Source: MGBC113645 sp036308445
GTDB lineage: Bacteria > Bacillota_I > Bacilli_A > Erysipelotrichales > Coprobacillaceae
Assembly: GCA_036308445.1 (NCBI GenBank)
Contig: JAXJVS010000066.1
Location: forward strand, 1 to 6,601
Direction: 5' to 3'
DNA: 6,601 nt
Part shown: positions 5,954 to 6,601 of the stretch, one piece after another
Numbering within the stretch: the first letter of the stretch is position 1
Layout: the number at the start of each line of letters is the position of its first letter
The notes under the pieces: model-generated
Databases searched by the model: none
What the model saw: the letters and a program-made list of their open reading frames with translations, nothing else
Told to the model about the DNA's origin: nothing
Position numbers and translations under genes: made by a program

Positions 5954-5982
5954 ATAGTAATAGAAGAAAGTAATAATGTCAA
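5954..5982 (-). promoter_or_regulatory. Promoter of the MerR-type regulator gene
   Basis: On the minus strand there is a perfect TTGACA (5982 to 5977), a 17-nt spacer and TACTAT (5959 to 5954, 4/6). The expected start is near 5947, which places the 17-bp dyad at about +8 to +24. The -35 box overlaps the first bases of the opposite gene's ribosome site. Confidence 0.68.
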
Positions 5983-5994
5983 GGAGGAATAAGC

Positions 5995-6601
5995 ATGTTA
6001 TTTTATTATACAGCCACGGGTAATTGTTTATATGTAGCTAGAGCATTAGATGAAAATTTAATCAGTATACCTCAAGCCTTAAAAAAACAAATACTAATGT
6101 TTGAAGATGAAGTAATTGGTATTGTGACTCCTGTATATGCAGGAGAGGCACCTAAGACTGTTAAAAAGTTTATTCAAAAAGCCACATTAAAAGCTAATTA
6201 TGTTTATATTATCTCTACTTATGGTAAAGGGGAAAGTATAGCGAGTCAGTGGGTTGTAGAGTATGCTAAGGAAAATGGGTTAGAAGTTCATTATGCAAAT
6301 ACTCTTTTAATGGTAGATAATTATTTGCCATCATTTGACATGAATGAAGAAAAAGCATTAGATAAGAAAGTGAATGAACAGATAGCTAATATTAAGAAAG
6401 ATATTGAATTAAAAAAATGTTATATTAAGGAACCTACACAAGCAGGAATAGATTTGTATAATGGTGCCCATCTTAGATTTAGTGAAAATCCACATTTTAT
6501 TAATGGAGAATCATTATATGTTAATGAAATGTGCAAGGGTTGTGGAATATGTACTCAGGTATGTCCTGTAGGTAATATGGAAGTTATTGATGGGAAGGCA
6601 A
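5995..6601 (+). CDS. EFR1-type flavodoxin/4Fe-4S ferredoxin protein, 3' end outside window
   Basis: 202 codons are visible from ATG 5995, with no stop before the window end. The N-terminal flavodoxin-like domain (about 1-140) has an FMN phosphate loop YYTATGNCLYVA (4-15), where relatives usually read GTGNT/ATGNS, a PVYAG segment (46-50) and ISTYGKGES. A linker (about 145-175) leads to a ferredoxin cluster-binding motif C180xxC183xxC186xxxC190-P. EFR1-family proteins normally carry a second such motif, so roughly 50-70 residues are probably missing beyond the window. It is likely a cytosolic electron-transfer protein; the partner is unknown. The ribosome site AAGGAGG (5981-5987) is strong. Its promoter carries the 19-bp-spacer dyad layout, so expression probably depends on the divergent MerR-type regulator. 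Confidence 0.87.
   Translation, partial: MLFYYTATGNCLYVARALDENLISIPQALKKQILMFEDEVIGIVTPVYAGEAPKTVKKFIQKATLKANYVYIISTYGKGESIASQWVVEYAKENGLEVHYANTLLMVDNYLPSFDMNEEKALDKKVNEQIANIKKDIELKKCYIKEPTQAGIDLYNGAHLRFSENPHFINGESLYVNEMCKGCGICTQVCPVGNMEVIDGKA

Overview
This AT-rich window reads as chromosomal DNA of an anaerobic, low-GC Gram-positive bacterium (Bacillota). The evidence is the strong AGGAGG-type ribosome sites, sigma-A promoters, TTA/AGA-rich codon use, a VanRS-like two-component system, and a pyrG leader of the kind known from Gram-positives. A flavin reductase-rubredoxin fusion and a flavodoxin-ferredoxin protein fit a gut-type anaerobe. Erysipelotrichia-like is a guess from overall feel only.

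Layout: (1) 1-269 is a minus-strand tRNA operon, Gln(TTG)-Val(TAC)-Thr(TGT), with the Thr gene cut by the window edge. It has its own near-consensus promoter and A-tracts at the UP-element position. (2) 344-925 (+) encodes a flavin reductase domain fused to a small rubredoxin, like high-molecular-weight rubredoxin (Hrb). (3) 945-3687 (-) is a three-gene operon of OmpR-type response regulator, VanS-like histidine kinase and PfkB-family 1-phosphofructokinase. The first two genes overlap by 4 nt and 11 nt separate the last two. (4) 3776-5485 (+) is pyrG (CTP synthase) behind a 70-nt leader. The predicted transcript starts with GGGC and runs straight into an intrinsic terminator, the layout of CTP-sensing attenuation by reiterative transcription. 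(5) 5507-5902 (-) encodes a MerR-family regulator. It is divergent from 5995->6601 (+), an EFR1-type flavodoxin/4Fe-4S protein cut by the window end. The 92-bp gap holds two opposed promoters and a 17-bp dyad inside a 19-bp promoter spacer, the classic MerR activation layout.

The two convergent gene pairs (hrb-like/fruK and pyrG/merR) each share one perfect hairpin that overlaps the stop codon of the minus-strand gene and probably terminates both ways.

The most informative regions are regulatory: the pyrG attenuator and the MerR-controlled divergent promoter. No mobile element, CRISPR array, phage gene or clearly new system was found. The nearest to something undescribed are the co-operonic link of a VanRS-like system with a sugar-phosphate kinase, and the inferred MerR control of an EFR1 ferredoxin gene.
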